From assembly GCA_000996695.1 (NCBI GenBank), contig LCAT01000002.1:1-64000 (forward strand): a stretch of DNA of 64,000 bases, read 5' to 3'. This DNA is from a candidate division TM6 bacterium GW2011_GWE2_41_16 (GTDB taxonomy: Bacteria; Babelota; Babeliae; Babelales; Babelaceae). Of this stretch, positions 15,318 through 24,952 are shown in pieces. The position numbers and the translations under genes are program-made. The first letter of the stretch is position 1, and the number at the start of each line of letters is the position of its first letter. The notes below the pieces were generated by a model that was not told the origin of the DNA, did not search any database, and worked only from the letters and a program-made list of their open reading frames with translations.

Positions 15318-17558
15318 ATGAAAAAAATAATTGTCGTTGAGTCTCCTGCAAAAATAAAAACTATCTCAAAGTTTTTGGGCAAAGATTATGTGATCATGTC
15401 CACACAAGGACACGTCAAAGATCTTCCGCCAAAACGTTTGGGCGTCACGATCAATGGCTCTATCGATATCGAATATGAATTTTTGGATAAAAAGAAAAAG
15501 CTCGTTGCAGACATCTGTAAACAGGCAAGCACTGCCGATGAAGTGTTCATTGCGCCTGACCCTGACCGCGAGGGAGAGCTCATCGCCTGGCATGTGGCAG
15601 AAGAAGTCGCAAAAGTAACCAAAAAGAAAACGCCGCTCCATCGTATATCGTTTAACGAAATTACAAAGCCTGCTATCGAAGAAGCGCTTGCGCACCCTCA
15701 TAAAATAAATGAGGACATGGTCGCAGCACAACAAGCTCGCCGTGTGCTTGATCGCTGGGTAGGTTACGAAATATCACCGGTCTTATGGAAAAAAATTGCA
15801 CGTGGATTATCAGCTGGCCGAGTACAGTCCGTGGCGCTGCGTTTAATCTGCGAACGTGAGGAAGCAATCAAAAGCTTTAAGCCTGAAGAGTACTGGACGG
15901 TGCATCTCGACTTTTTAGCTGATAAAGAAGCACAGCTCAAAGCGCTGCTCTCAAAGATTGGCACAAAAAAAGCGGACATTGATAACGAAACTGACGCACA
16001 AGCGGTTAAAAAGCAGCTTGCCGATACCAAAGATTTTGCGATCACCGACATCAAAGAATCAACCCGCAAAAAGAACCCCCCACCACCGTTTATGACCAGT
16101 ACGCTACAACAAAGCGCGTACAACGCTTTGGGCTTTTCGGTACACAAAACCATGCAGCTTGCCCAAAAATTGTACGAAGGTATCCCGCTCGAAGATGCGT
16201 CCACACCGGTGGCATTGATATCCTACATGCGTACTGACTCGGTGCGCATATCGGACGTAGCAATCAAACAAGTGCGCGAATTCATTAGCAAAAAGTTTGA
16301 TAAACCCTATCTCCCTGCAAAACCAAATATGTATGCACGCAAGGGCAAAAGCCAAGACGCGCACGAAGCTGTTCGTCCTGTTGATATAGAAAGAACTCCT
16401 GATAGTCTTGCTCGATTACTCGATAAAGACCTTCTCAAGTTATACTCCCTCATCTGGAAGCGTTTTGTTGCCTGCCAAATGACACCCTCAGAGTTTGCTC
16501 AAAAACAGATCACCATCAAAGGCGGCAAGTTCGAGTGCAAGGCAAGCGGTTCAGTACTCACATTTCCTGGCTACAGCGCTCTCTATGCCCGCGCTGATGA
16601 AGATGAAGTGGTTGAAGCAGACGCAGATGAAACAACAATCCCTGCATCATTAAACAAAGATAGTAACATTGCATTAAAAACGGTTGATCCTAAACAACAT
16701 TTTACCCAGCCTCCAGCACGGTTCAGCGAAGCAACGCTCGTTAAAGAGATGGAAAAAGACGGTATTGGACGTCCAAGTACCTATGCAACCATTTTAAAAA
16801 CGATACAAGCTCGCGCGTATACCGAGCTTGATCAACGTAAGCGTTTTGTGCCAACCGACCTCGGAACAACCGTGACAAACTTTTTGGTAGAGCATTTCCC
16901 TAAGCTCTTCAGTCTCAACTTCACAGCAGAAATGGAACAGGATCTCGATAAGGTCGCTCAAGGTGACCTTGAACGCGATAAACTTTTACGCACGTTTTAC
17001 GAGACATTCTCGAGCACGCTCGAAAAGGTTGAGAAAAAGGCGCCTAAAAAAATTGTTGAGGCAACTGACATCATATGTCCAACCTGCAAAGCAAAGAACT
17101 TGGTCATTCGCTTTGGTAAAACAGGCCCATTCTTAGGGTGCCCTGGCTACCCTGAGTGCAGCTTTACCAGTAACTTTGAACGCGATGAGAGCGGAACAAT
17201 CAAGCTCGTTGAACAAAAGAGCATTGATATGGCATGCCCAAAGTGTGGCAAGCCGTTGCGCATGGTTCGTGGCAGGTTCGGGCCGTTTATCTCGTGCTCG
17301 GGCTATCCAGAGTGTAAGTATATACACCAAGAAAAAGCACCGTTCCCGTGCCCTATGTGCGGAAAAGACTTGGTCAAGCGCACGTTTAAAGGGAGCTCGT
17401 TCTGGGGATGCGGAGGATATCCAAAGTGTAGCTACTCGATTCGCGGTATCATAACCGATGATCCGTGCGTAAAGTGCGGGTTTGCGCATACTATCAAAAA
17501 GAATGAGCAGGATGAATCACGGTCCTGCCCACAATGTGAAAAGTCTGAGAAAAAATAA
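15318..17558 (+). CDS. topA: DNA topoisomerase I
   Basis: This type IA topoisomerase relaxes negative supercoils. The 746-residue protein begins with the Toprim domain (KIIVVESPAKIKTI, and the acidic triad in PDPDREGELIAWH near residues 86-98). It then has ARRVLDRWVGYEISP and the active-site tyrosine in ISYMRTDSVRIS (about residue 300), and the GIGRPSTYATI motif. The C-terminal 170 residues contain three complete topoisomerase zinc fingers (CPTC…GYPEC, CPKC…GYPEC, CPMC…GYPKC) and a fourth, shorter CVKC…CPQC pair. Domain order and length are normal. The ribosome site is weak. It is transcribed alone, with a palindromic module starting nine bases after its stop. Confidence 0.97.
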   Translation: MKKIIVVESPAKIKTISKFLGKDYVIMSTQGHVKDLPPKRLGVTINGSIDIEYEFLDKKKKLVADICKQASTADEVFIAPDPDREGELIAWHVAEEVAKVTKKKTPLHRISFNEITKPAIEEALAHPHKINEDMVAAQQARRVLDRWVGYEISPVLWKKIARGLSAGRVQSVALRLICEREEAIKSFKPEEYWTVHLDFLADKEAQLKALLSKIGTKKADIDNETDAQAVKKQLADTKDFAITDIKESTRKKNPPPPFMTSTLQQSAYNALGFSVHKTMQLAQKLYEGIPLEDASTPVALISYMRTDSVRISDVAIKQVREFISKKFDKPYLPAKPNMYARKGKSQDAHEAVRPVDIERTPDSLARLLDKDLLKLYSLIWKRFVACQMTPSEFAQKQITIKGGKFECKASGSVLTFPGYSALYARADEDEVVEADADETTIPASLNKDSNIALKTVDPKQHFTQPPARFSEATLVKEMEKDGIGRPSTYATILKTIQARAYTELDQRKRFVPTDLGTTVTNFLVEHFPKLFSLNFTAEMEQDLDKVAQGDLERDKLLRTFYETFSSTLEKVEKKAPKKIVEATDIICPTCKAKNLVIRFGKTGPFLGCPGYPECSFTSNFERDESGTIKLVEQKSIDMACPKCGKPLRMVRGRFGPFISCSGYPECKYIHQEKAPFPCPMCGKDLVKRTFKGSSFWGCGGYPKCSYSIRGIITDDPCVKCGFAHTIKKNEQDESRSCPQCEKSEKK

Positions 17559-17566
17559 TAACTTGC

Positions 17567-17690
17567 GAGGGTTCTACCCTCGACCCGCAAGGGCCCAGCC
17601 CTTGACGTGGTGACAAAGAACACCAAGCGTACAGCCCAAACGTAAGTAACTTACGTTTGGGCTGTACGCTTGGGACTTGCCCGCTGGCCT
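17567..17690. repeat. Mosaic hairpin module after topA; likely terminator
   Basis: Mini-hairpins AGGGTTCTACCCT and AAGGGCCCAGCCCTT are followed by a perfect 23-base inverted repeat (17623-17645 and 17651-17673) with GTAAC between the arms. It lies between convergent topA and the hibernation-factor gene and probably stops both transcripts. Confidence 0.75.
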
Positions 17691-17728
17691 ATCGGCTACA
17701 TCTCGTTCAAGACACACTCTGGCTTTTC

Positions 17729-18121
17729 TTATTGTCTTTCTTCTTCGTCAATCTCTGCTTCTAATTCTTTTTCTTCTTGACTGAACAAGCGCGATTTACA
17801 CTCGTGCCCGCAGCCCTGTTTTTGTTTGTCGATTGCACGGCGTTTGTCCTCGAGCATTTTTTCATGAGCAATCTCAAACGCGCGCTTGATTGATGAAAAA
17901 ATATCGTTACTTGTTTCGGACACATACACTTCAATACGCGGTCCGTTAATATGCACCGTTGCTTTTTGTTCGGCAGGTTTGTGCACTTCCAAGGTAATCT
18001 CGATATGCATTGGCCCATGCTCTTTTTCAAGAAATTTTGCAATCGGCGCATAATGCTTTTCAATGAGCGACTCAAGAGCTGGGGTCTTTTCTATGCCGCG
18101 ATACGTTATTCGTTTATCCAT
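17729..18121 (-). CDS. hpf: Ribosome hibernation promoting factor (short form)
   Basis: Proteins of this family bind the 30S subunit and promote inactive 70S or 100S ribosomes in starvation. The 130-residue product has the family fold: MDKRITYRGIEKTPALESLIEKHY, a basic beta-strand region (MHIEITLEVHKPAEQKATVHI), and VYVSETSNDIFSSIKRAFEIAHEKMLEDKRR. It lacks the C-terminal domain of long HPF. The extra tail after residue 100 has three nearby cysteines/histidine (CGHEC) and is very acidic. AAGGAG precedes the ATG at 18121. It stands alone; 40 bases upstream of its start lies an intergenic copy of repeat A. Confidence 0.88.
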   Translation of the reverse strand: MDKRITYRGIEKTPALESLIEKHYAPIAKFLEKEHGPMHIEITLEVHKPAEQKATVHINGPRIEVYVSETSNDIFSSIKRAFEIAHEKMLEDKRRAIDKQKQGCGHECKSRLFSQEEKELEAEIDEEERQ

Positions 18122-18160
18122 GGCGATCTACTCCTTTGGCCTTTTTGTTGAAACAGTACA

Positions 18161-18250
18161 GCAAGATTCACTAAGAAATACACATTTACATATCGATCTG
18201 AAGATGCGATTAGTAATCAAATTGATGCAAGTCAAAGTGGCGAATGCCAT
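18161..18250 (-). repeat. Repeat A, intergenic copy 1 (intact)
   Basis: The element starts (minus strand) TGGCATTCGCCACTTTGAC and ends TTAGTGAATCTTGC, about 90 bp. The plus strand has an open frame reading YRSEDAISNQIDASQSGECH. Matching copies lie at 28763-28845, 43987-44075, 47615-47690 and 39609-39802 (interrupted). Intactness outside a gene gives the reference outline for the copies inside genes. Confidence 0.8.
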
Positions 18251-18332
18251 ACCAATCTCACCCCAAAAGTGTACCCGACAAACGAGCACCGACACAAGGA
18301 TAAATAAAATATTCAAACTGAAAATTTAACAA

Positions 18333-18361
18333 TTGACAAAAACAACTATTTTAGCTATCTT
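18333..18361 (+). promoter_or_regulatory. Consensus sigma70 promoter for secreted gene at 18412
   Basis: TTGACA (18333-18338), a 17-base spacer and TATCTT (18356-18361), 50 bases before the ATG. A TTGACA -35 box also precedes the related gene at 24953 and the RING protein gene at 61265. Confidence 0.7.
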
Positions 18362-18411
18362 TAGTTATGTAATAAACAAAACAATTTTGTATAAAAAAAG
18401 GAACTTACTAT

Positions 18412-19029
18412 ATGAAACAAATAATTATAAGAAAATTAGTCGCTCTCGGCCTCATGATAGCACTTGGCAGTGCCTTCACGCTTACCGCAATGGAAAAGAT
18501 AACCCTATCACCTGCACTCATGCAAAAGACCATGCCAAATGGATTTACTATCGCAGAGATATTTCAAACATCAGACATACGCACGATTGCATCATCTCTG
18601 GAACTATTGGGACAGGTGCATATTCAGCTTCACAGAGGACCAATAGTTAATCTCTTAGCCATATTTTGTGACAAAAAAATGAGCGCGCTTTCTGCAGAAT
18701 ATCTTGCCCTTATTGAAGATTTCGAAACCATACAAAAATCATCAAACACAGCTGCTGCGCAACAATTTAAAGAGCGGTTTGAACCATTTGCAAACCTATT
18801 TGAACTATTAAAACCAAATTTTATACAATATCGAACTGTCCAAGGTTGGGAAATACAAGCTATAGATTTTTTTATCCGCGACGTTCGCACATTTTTGAAT
18901 CAAAACAATACCACTCAACCCCCAAGAACAACCACCGCACCACCAACAGCTACGACTACAACAACCAGACCAACCATGACGCCTCCTTCATATCATGCGG
19001 ATGAAACCAAAGAAGACAATCGCATTTAA
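18412..19029 (+). CDS. Secreted helical protein with Thr/Pro tail
   Basis: This 205-residue protein is of no family I can name. A signal peptide covers residues 1-26 (…ALGSAFTLTAME). The body includes MPNGFTIAEIFQTSDIRTIASSLELLG and a helical segment AQQFKERFEPFANLFELLKPN-IQYR ending FIRDVRTFL, then a Thr/Pro-rich tail of about 40 residues. It is a paralogue of the broken gene at 24953-27350: EIFQTSDIR matches VFQTTNIR, SSLELL matches SSLEPL, and QFKERFEPFA matches the sequence restored across the insertion there. Unlike that gene it has no J domain. It has its own consensus promoter and a strong terminator at 19058-19088 that is nearly identical to the one after the paralogue. Confidence 0.82.
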   Translation: MKQIIIRKLVALGLMIALGSAFTLTAMEKITLSPALMQKTMPNGFTIAEIFQTSDIRTIASSLELLGQVHIQLHRGPIVNLLAIFCDKKMSALSAEYLALIEDFETIQKSSNTAAAQQFKERFEPFANLFELLKPNFIQYRTVQGWEIQAIDFFIRDVRTFLNQNNTTQPPRTTTAPPTATTTTTRPTMTPPSYHADETKEDNRI

Positions 19030-19057
19030 ATGATTCAGTCGTTAAACAAGAAAATAC

Positions 19058-19088
19058 AAAAACCGGGTGTCAAAAGCCCGGTTTTTTT
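19058..19088 (+). terminator. Intrinsic terminator
   Basis: AAAAACCGGG and CCCGGTTTTT arms (19058-19067, 19077-19086) around TGTCAAAAG, with a T-run. The same terminator, one loop base different, lies at 27363-27395 after the paralogous gene. Confidence 0.85.
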
Positions 19089-19122
19089 GCTATGTTAACA
19101 GTCTTTTGAGCTACAAATCATT

Positions 19123-19265
19123 TTAGTAATTTGGTTTAAACCAGCACCGACAATTGACACCAAAATGGTTATCAACAGCATGTTGCAAAGCCGTGAGATT
19201 TTCTTTTGTTTCACACAACTTTTGTAGTAATTTTTTGTTTTCATGCTCTAGTTGACGAATTTTTT
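19123..19265 (-). pseudogene. C-terminal remnant of a coiled-coil gene
   Basis: The minus strand has an open stretch of about 46 codons ending in TAA at 19123-19125: IRQLEHENKKLLQKLCETKE and, after a few residues, HAVDNHFGVNCRCWFKPNY. There is a stop directly upstream and no start codon, so it looks like the tail of a lost gene. The coiled-coil character is clear; the family is not. Confidence 0.45.
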
Positions 19266-19267
19266 AT

Positions 19268-19358
19268 CTGCACCTATCACCGGCAACTTGATGTGCGGAA
19301 TTGAAGATGAGCTTATTGCAAAAAACGGTCCTATCCTTCCCTCAGGTAGTTACGATTG
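19268..19358 (+). pseudogene. C-terminal remnant of an unknown gene
   Basis: On the plus strand, codons for PITGNLMCGIEDELIAKNGP and ILPSGSYD then TGA form a short, compositionally protein-like tail without a start or ribosome site. With the neighbouring remnant on the other strand, it suggests that this 440-base gap is decayed coding DNA. Confidence 0.35.
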
Positions 19359-19470
19359 AAATAAAAGCTTGAACGGCCAGCGCTTCCAATGCAATTTTTT
19401 TTAGATACTCTTATGGTACGTGTATACAAAAAACTCAATACCATGGTGTACAACTAAAAGGAAATAGTAC

Positions 19471-22400
19471 ATGAAGCGTTTATGTATCGTCTTTGCCACC
19501 ATTGCATGCATATATGTGTCTTCGACAAAGCCCATGCAAGTTGTCAAACCCCTTTCAGGCCTCGAGTTTGTTTCTTCAGATTTTTATAAGCCCTGCGGTT
19601 GTACTTACTCAGCCCCTAGCATCACGCAAAGTAAAGAAATAGAAAATTTAAAACACCTTCAAACATTAATTGGACAGGGACAAACACAAATATATCCAAC
19701 AGCAGTGGATACAGCTCAACAAGGCATGTTAAGCACAAACAACGCAATCTGTGCATCACTATATCTTTTTTATCAACTAGTAAACAAACAACAAGCCTAT
19801 TATCAAGCTATGGAAGCAGCAACACAGGGCATGACAAAAACATGTCTTAACGTAAAAAGACTTTCATTATGGCTTTTCAGTGAACTGGTTAAGCAGGGAC
19901 GTACAAAATGTTATACTAAAGCAAAAGAAGCTGCAGAACAAGGCATGCAAAATATAAATGGTAGCGTGCGCACCAATTCTCTGCTTGTTTTTTGTGAATT
20001 AGTTAAACAAAAACAGGCATATACTGAAGCAATCGCAGCGGCAAATCTGGGCATGTTAAGTAACGACCATGCCGTACAAAATCACGCATTGCTTCTTTTT
20101 ACGCATCTTGTTGAACAAAAGCGGGCGTATTCTGACGCTTTAGATGCGACAAGCAAAGGAATACAAAGTATTGATCCTACTGTACAAACAAATGCTACAA
20201 GACTGAAAGCACTGGTTGAAGAAAAACAGAAACATGAAAATTTAAGAACAGAAACAGCAATACAACCTGTTGTTTCAAACAGCCCTGCCATAGAACAAGG
20301 TGTCGACTGCATTGCAACAATCACCCCCGCCGTAGACACAGGTGATGGTGTCCAAATAGTTACGACAACCCAGCCTACCCGGCCTTCGCCTGGAGCTTCG
20401 GCGGGCACGCGCCAAAACTTAGACGGGCAGGCGGCTGCTATTACCACCCCTGCCGTCGAACCCGAGAGCGACTCGCACGATCAGCAAACGATAGAAAATT
20501 TAAAACAACTGCAATTATTGGTCGAACAACAGCAAGAGCAGACCTATCCTCAAGCTCTTGCTGCAGCTAACCTATGTGTGCACAGCACGAATTTTTCGGT
20601 ACGATGCGGTGCCCTATACCTTTTACGAGCATTAGTTGAAAACGGCCATATCCAGACCTACCCCGTGGCGTTATCAGCAGCAACTTCGGGCATTCAAGAC
20701 ACAAATCATGAAATACAAGCCTATGCTTTTTATCTTTTGCACGATTTAGTTAAACAAGAATGTGGGTATTCAGAAGCCTTAGCGGCCGCTAACCTGTATG
20801 CGCAAAACACAGATCCTGAGGTACTGGCTCATGCCTTATATCTTTTCCAAGCATTAGTTGAGCAACAACAAGCCCATGTCTATCCCGCAGCTCTTGCAAC
20901 AGCAATCTCAAACATGAAAAATACACGCGGCGGAGTCCGAAGCACGGCTTTGTGCGTTTTCAGGGCATTAGTCGAACAAGAGCAGGCTTATCCAGAGGCA
21001 TTAGCTGCAGCTACCCTGTATATGCACAGTGAAATTTCTACGTTACTAGATTGTGTTCTCGATGTTTTAGAAGCATTGGTGCATCAAAAACAAGCCCAGG
21101 CATATCCTGTAGCTCTTGCAACGGCAACTGTTGGCATAAAGAACTCTTACAATTTCGTCATACAACACTCTTTGTCGATCATTTTTGAACTCGTCAAAAA
21201 CGATTCATTTTTACAATCTTGCCCTGATGCATTAGACGCAGCATTTAATGCCGCAATTCATGTACTTGAGAGATCGGATCCTGATGCCCAATCGCACAAA
21301 GAGATGGCTTTGCAACTACAAACTTTGGTTCAAAACCAACAAAAACGTCTGTTTCCTACTACCACAACTACGAATACTTCTCCAACAGAACCAATTACAA
21401 CGGTGGAACCAAAACAAGAACCGGTACGTGAAAACCTTTCAACAACAGAAACTTCCGGTGCCATCTGCCCATGTGTTGAGCCAGGCGCTGATGAGGATTT
21501 TCAGGGTACATTAGCCCCCGCTATCGACTCAGAAGCTGCCGCGCGAAATATTGCTAAAGAACTGAAGGCACTGACCGAAACGATCATCACTCCTGCAGTT
21601 GACTCGGGTGACGATATACAACCAACTACCATTATCCCTAAGGTCGATCCGGGTGCCGACGATCCATCTGCAAAAATAACTACTCCCACAGCTACACCTG
21701 AGCAAAAAGTTGAGAGCGCGCGCCCTGCACCTACAATAACCCAGCCTACGCCAGATCATACGCCTAAGCACCTCAATATTTCAGGCTCAGTTTTATCTGG
21801 TAGCTTCGGCGGACAAGCCGTTACCACAACCCCCGGTATCGAGCAGCCAACGGTAAAAAAACAAGAAGATCCCCTAACAGCACTGCAAAACATGCACAGT
21901 ACAAATATTCGCGTACAGGTAGCCTCGTTAATGTTTTTCAAAAATTTAGTTGAAAAACAACCGATCTGCCCGGAGATAATAGCAGCTGCACAGCTCGGTA
22001 TGCTCAGCACAAGTGCTCCGGTACTTGTAAGTACTTTACTGCTTCTAAAAACGTTAGTTGAACACGAACGGGGATATCCAGACGCCCGAACAGCAGCGGC
22101 ACAAAATACATTACATAGAGACCCTGCCGTACAACATTGCGCCAGTCTTCTCGCTCAAGTATTAGCTAAAAAAGAACATATCAGCCCACAAAATGGTCCC
22201 GATATTGATGGCAATATTCATCCAGCTGCAACAATCCAGCCTTCACTTTATGGCTTTGGCGGGCACGCGGCTATGATTGCCCCTGCAGTTGACTCGGGTG
22301 ATGATATTCAGCCAACTACCACAACCACCACCTCAACACCTTCGCACACAAATATGCCAAAAAAATCTTTGGCTGAGCTAAAAAAAATATTTAAGACAGC

Positions 22401-24690
22401 TTGTAAACGTCAACATGATGCATATGAAAAAATACGTCAAAAATACACAACTGCTCTTAGCGAAACGATCACCCCTGAGGCCGAAGAAAACACTCATACA
22501 CTTTCACCGCAGATCGACCAATATGTTGAGTTGTGTCAAAAAGAGTTAGAAGAATTGCCCTGTGAGTTTTATAGACTTTTTTATATTTTTACCCAACTAC
22601 AAAAAGATCCACGACTTACATCTGTTCACATTTTCAAAAAGCAATTTGATGCAACCATGGCTTTGTATGACCACGCAACCGTGCATATAGGCTCGCTCCC
22701 TTGCTTGATAGATACGAACTTACAGAAAAAAATAACTGCCTTTAGGCAAAACGTTGATGCTTTTATGAATGATTGGAAAACAAAAAAAATTGTCCCTTCT
22801 ATCGAGACTCCATGTAACCAACACTATGGAATTCTTTTAAACAAATTTACCGATGCTTTTTGCAACCTTTTTGATGAATTTAATCATGTACAGCAAAATT
22901 CTGACGAGATACAACTTTGCCATTTTGTAAATCATTACGCACAAACCATGGCCCTGTACAACACATTACAAAATAAAATATCAAAACCCAAATACATGTA
23001 TATTTATGACGATCTCTTACCTGTTTATTCACGGGACATCTTTTTTACATTCAGACAAAAGGCCCAAGCCTTTTTACAAAGATGGCAGGCACGCAATGCT
23101 CCTGAGATTCAAACAGCTCATTCTATGACTCCATTAGAGCAAACGCCTGAAGCATTAGCGCACACAGTCTTAGAGGTCTTTTACCAGTTTTTTGATGAAT
23201 TTAATGAAGCACGACAACACCCAAATAGCGTATTAATGGATCGTTTAAATAAACGCTGGGAAGAGCAAATCACCATTTGTTCTGGTAATACTGCAGATCC
23301 AATACATAAGTTCTTTTTTAAAGAAAAAATGAAACTCGATGGTCCCTTGTTCGCTTTTTTTAGAAACGAAATTGATCCGTTATTAAATCAAGCTACTGAT
23401 TTAATAACGGATCAAATAAAATCCGGCAACTTCAGCGGACATCTCATAAGCACTTCCGCTACGGATATTGAAAGACAAACACTTATTGAGAGACAAACAC
23501 TGTCTTCAATGGACACCGAACTATACCTTAGCCGAAATGATGAGCAGAAGAATTTTACCAAAGAAATAATGGCAGCAACTCGTGGCATGCAGAGTACGAA
23601 TATTGGTATCTTGACAAACTCCCTACAGCTTTTCACATCATTAGTTTGTATAAAACATATATACACAAACGCAATACCAGCAGCAGTACGGGGCATGCTC
23701 AGCACGGATACCTGGGTATTGTATGAAGCCTTACGTCTCTTCAAAAAATTAGTTGAACAAGAGCAAACACAAGCATACCAAGAAGCATTAGCAGCAATTC
23801 AAAAAATGCACAGTGAGAATGAAGGGGTGAGAATATGTGCATCAAAACTGAAGACTCTGGTTGAAGAAAAACAGAGACAGATAGAATCAACGACTTCAAC
23901 AACACAACCCATCCCCGCAACAAGCCCTGCCGCTGAACAGGGTATTCATGTTGTTCAACCAACAGAGTCCTCTCAAACAACTACCACTACCCCTACTACA
24001 ATCCCTGGCAACGAACCTGAGAGCGACTCGAGTGACGATATTCAACCAACTGAAATTGCTCCAGGTGCTGATCACGACTTTCAGGATACATACGAACCCG
24101 AGGTCGACTCGGACGATGAAAATCACTCTTCATCTTCAATCAACCTTGAGATTGCGCCAGGCGCTGATCACGATTTTCAAGATACATACGAACCCGAGGT
24201 CGATTCGGACGATGATATTGAGCCAAAAGCAATACCAGGAATTAACAGTATCCAACCAACTACCACAGCAACTGCTATCGCGCCCAATAGCACTGAAATT
24301 GTTCCCGGTGCTGATGAAACCATCACACCAGAGGTCGATCCGAACGTTTATGGTATACAACCAGCGACTATTACCACTACTACGCCCGCTGTTGACCTGG
24401 GTGCTGACAGCATGTCGTCAGGAGCCACAATAAGTCATGCTTCAGCCACCAAATTAAAACAACTTATTGAAGAAACACATAGCAATGTGGAATTTTTGAT
24501 GAAGGAACAAAGTGCAAATACACTACAAATCATAGGCACGTTATTTGAACTGCATAGAACATTAATACCACCAATGACACTTCCGCCAATACTATTACCA
24601 CCGCCACCTCCGTCCTTACTATTAAATGATGAAGGACTGGAACTGCCACCTCCTCCTTCACCATTAATGCCCTATGATCGACCATTTTGA
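19471..24690 (+). CDS. Giant secreted repeat protein with polyproline C-terminus
   Basis: The 1739-residue product starts after AAAGGA and has a signal peptide (residues 1-22). Four blocks (about residues 60-255, 345-610, 800-905 and 1390-1500) are built from 35-40-residue helical repeats of the form Y..A..AA..GM.S.N..V...AL.LF..LVEQ.Q, resembling HEAT/ARM or TPR-like solenoids. Between them lie Thr/Pro-rich acidic linkers with recurring VDSGDDIQPTT and a directly repeated APGADHDFQDTYEPEVDSDD. Residues about 970-1330 hold three copies of a different helical module (FYRLFYIF, FCNLFDEFNHVQQ, FYQFFDEFNEARQ) related to the proteins at 18412 and 24953. The last 40 residues contain LPPILLPPPPPSLLL and LPPPPSPL, which resemble ligands of profilin, EVH1 or SH3 domains. 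I infer an exported host-interaction protein; no enzymatic domain is visible. Confidence 0.85.
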   Translation: MKRLCIVFATIACIYVSSTKPMQVVKPLSGLEFVSSDFYKPCGCTYSAPSITQSKEIENLKHLQTLIGQGQTQIYPTAVDTAQQGMLSTNNAICASLYLFYQLVNKQQAYYQAMEAATQGMTKTCLNVKRLSLWLFSELVKQGRTKCYTKAKEAAEQGMQNINGSVRTNSLLVFCELVKQKQAYTEAIAAANLGMLSNDHAVQNHALLLFTHLVEQKRAYSDALDATSKGIQSIDPTVQTNATRLKALVEEKQKHENLRTETAIQPVVSNSPAIEQGVDCIATITPAVDTGDGVQIVTTTQPTRPSPGASAGTRQNLDGQAAAITTPAVEPESDSHDQQTIENLKQLQLLVEQQQEQTYPQALAAANLCVHSTNFSVRCGALYLLRALVENGHIQTYPVALSAATSGIQDTNHEIQAYAFYLLHDLVKQECGYSEALAAANLYAQNTDPEVLAHALYLFQALVEQQQAHVYPAALATAISNMKNTRGGVRSTALCVFRALVEQEQAYPEALAAATLYMHSEISTLLDCVLDVLEALVHQKQAQAYPVALATATVGIKNSYNFVIQHSLSIIFELVKNDSFLQSCPDALDAAFNAAIHVLERSDPDAQSHKEMALQLQTLVQNQQKRLFPTTTTTNTSPTEPITTVEPKQEPVRENLSTTETSGAICPCVEPGADEDFQGTLAPAIDSEAAARNIAKELKALTETIITPAVDSGDDIQPTTIIPKVDPGADDPSAKITTPTATPEQKVESARPAPTITQPTPDHTPKHLNISGSVLSGSFGGQAVTTTPGIEQPTVKKQEDPLTALQNMHSTNIRVQVASLMFFKNLVEKQPICPEIIAAAQLGMLSTSAPVLVSTLLLLKTLVEHERGYPDARTAAAQNTLHRDPAVQHCASLLAQVLAKKEHISPQNGPDIDGNIHPAATIQPSLYGFGGHAAMIAPAVDSGDDIQPTTTTTTSTPSHTNMPKKSLAELKKIFKTACKRQHDAYEKIRQKYTTALSETITPEAEENTHTLSPQIDQYVELCQKELEELPCEFYRLFYIFTQLQKDPRLTSVHIFKKQFDATMALYDHATVHIGSLPCLIDTNLQKKITAFRQNVDAFMNDWKTKKIVPSIETPCNQHYGILLNKFTDAFCNLFDEFNHVQQNSDEIQLCHFVNHYAQTMALYNTLQNKISKPKYMYIYDDLLPVYSRDIFFTFRQKAQAFLQRWQARNAPEIQTAHSMTPLEQTPEALAHTVLEVFYQFFDEFNEARQHPNSVLMDRLNKRWEEQITICSGNTADPIHKFFFKEKMKLDGPLFAFFRNEIDPLLNQATDLITDQIKSGNFSGHLISTSATDIERQTLIERQTLSSMDTELYLSRNDEQKNFTKEIMAATRGMQSTNIGILTNSLQLFTSLVCIKHIYTNAIPAAVRGMLSTDTWVLYEALRLFKKLVEQEQTQAYQEALAAIQKMHSENEGVRICASKLKTLVEEKQRQIESTTSTTQPIPATSPAAEQGIHVVQPTESSQTTTTTPTTIPGNEPESDSSDDIQPTEIAPGADHDFQDTYEPEVDSDDENHSSSSINLEIAPGADHDFQDTYEPEVDSDDDIEPKAIPGINSIQPTTTATAIAPNSTEIVPGADETITPEVDPNVYGIQPATITTTTPAVDLGADSMSSGATISHASATKLKQLIEETHSNVEFLMKEQSANTLQIIGTLFELHRTLIPPMTLPPILLPPPPPSLLLNDEGLELPPPPSPLMPYDRPF
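20371..20442 (+). repeat. Repeat C copy in the giant gene
   Basis: CCAGCCTACCCGGCCTTCGC … GACGGGCAGGCG encodes QPTRPSPGAS … LDGQA. Further in-frame units are at 21742-21822 (QPTPDH…SFGGQA) and 22230-22268 (QPSLYGFGGHA). They mark boundaries between helical blocks and linkers. Confidence 0.65.
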
Positions 24691-24748
24691 CACAAAATTA
24701 TCCATAACAACCAATAGGTCTTCCACCATTATCACGTGTAAAAAGTAT

Positions 24749-24840
24749 AAAAAAACCGAACTGCGTTCTACCGAACAACTGCGACTCAAACACCTCAAGC
24801 TCGATCATCGGTGGCTTAGTACGCACTTGGCTCACCTTTG
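24749..24840. repeat. Duplicated fragment of the der 3' region
   Basis: About 92 bases match 27483-27574 inside der with few differences; shared runs include CTCAAACACCTCAAGCTCGA and TCATCGGTGGCTTAGTACGC. The orientation is the same, so the J-domain gene between them is flanked by direct repeats. No frame of der is kept here. Confidence 0.85.
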
Positions 24841-24866
24841 CTTGTTACAATTTTAATAAAAAATCA

Positions 24867-24894
24867 TTGACAATTATAAAATTTAGTTTATTCT
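24867..24894 (+). promoter_or_regulatory. Sigma70 promoter of the interrupted J-domain gene
   Basis: TTGACA (24867-24872), a 16-base spacer and TATTCT (24889-24894), about 60 bases upstream of the ATG. Confidence 0.65.
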
Positions 24895-24952
24895 TAATGT
24901 ATAGTTATAAACAAAATAACAAAATGTGTTTTAAAGCAAAAGGAATTATTAT

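Noticed and set aside
15366-15867. Several open frames on the minus strand opposite topA
   Set aside because: They lie wholly within a strongly conserved gene and have no family features; they are shadows of codon bias.
18412-24690. Alternative genetic code or stop-codon read-through
   Set aside because: TAA, TAG and TGA all end genes normally across the window; conserved proteins show no in-frame stops apart from the IS frameshift.
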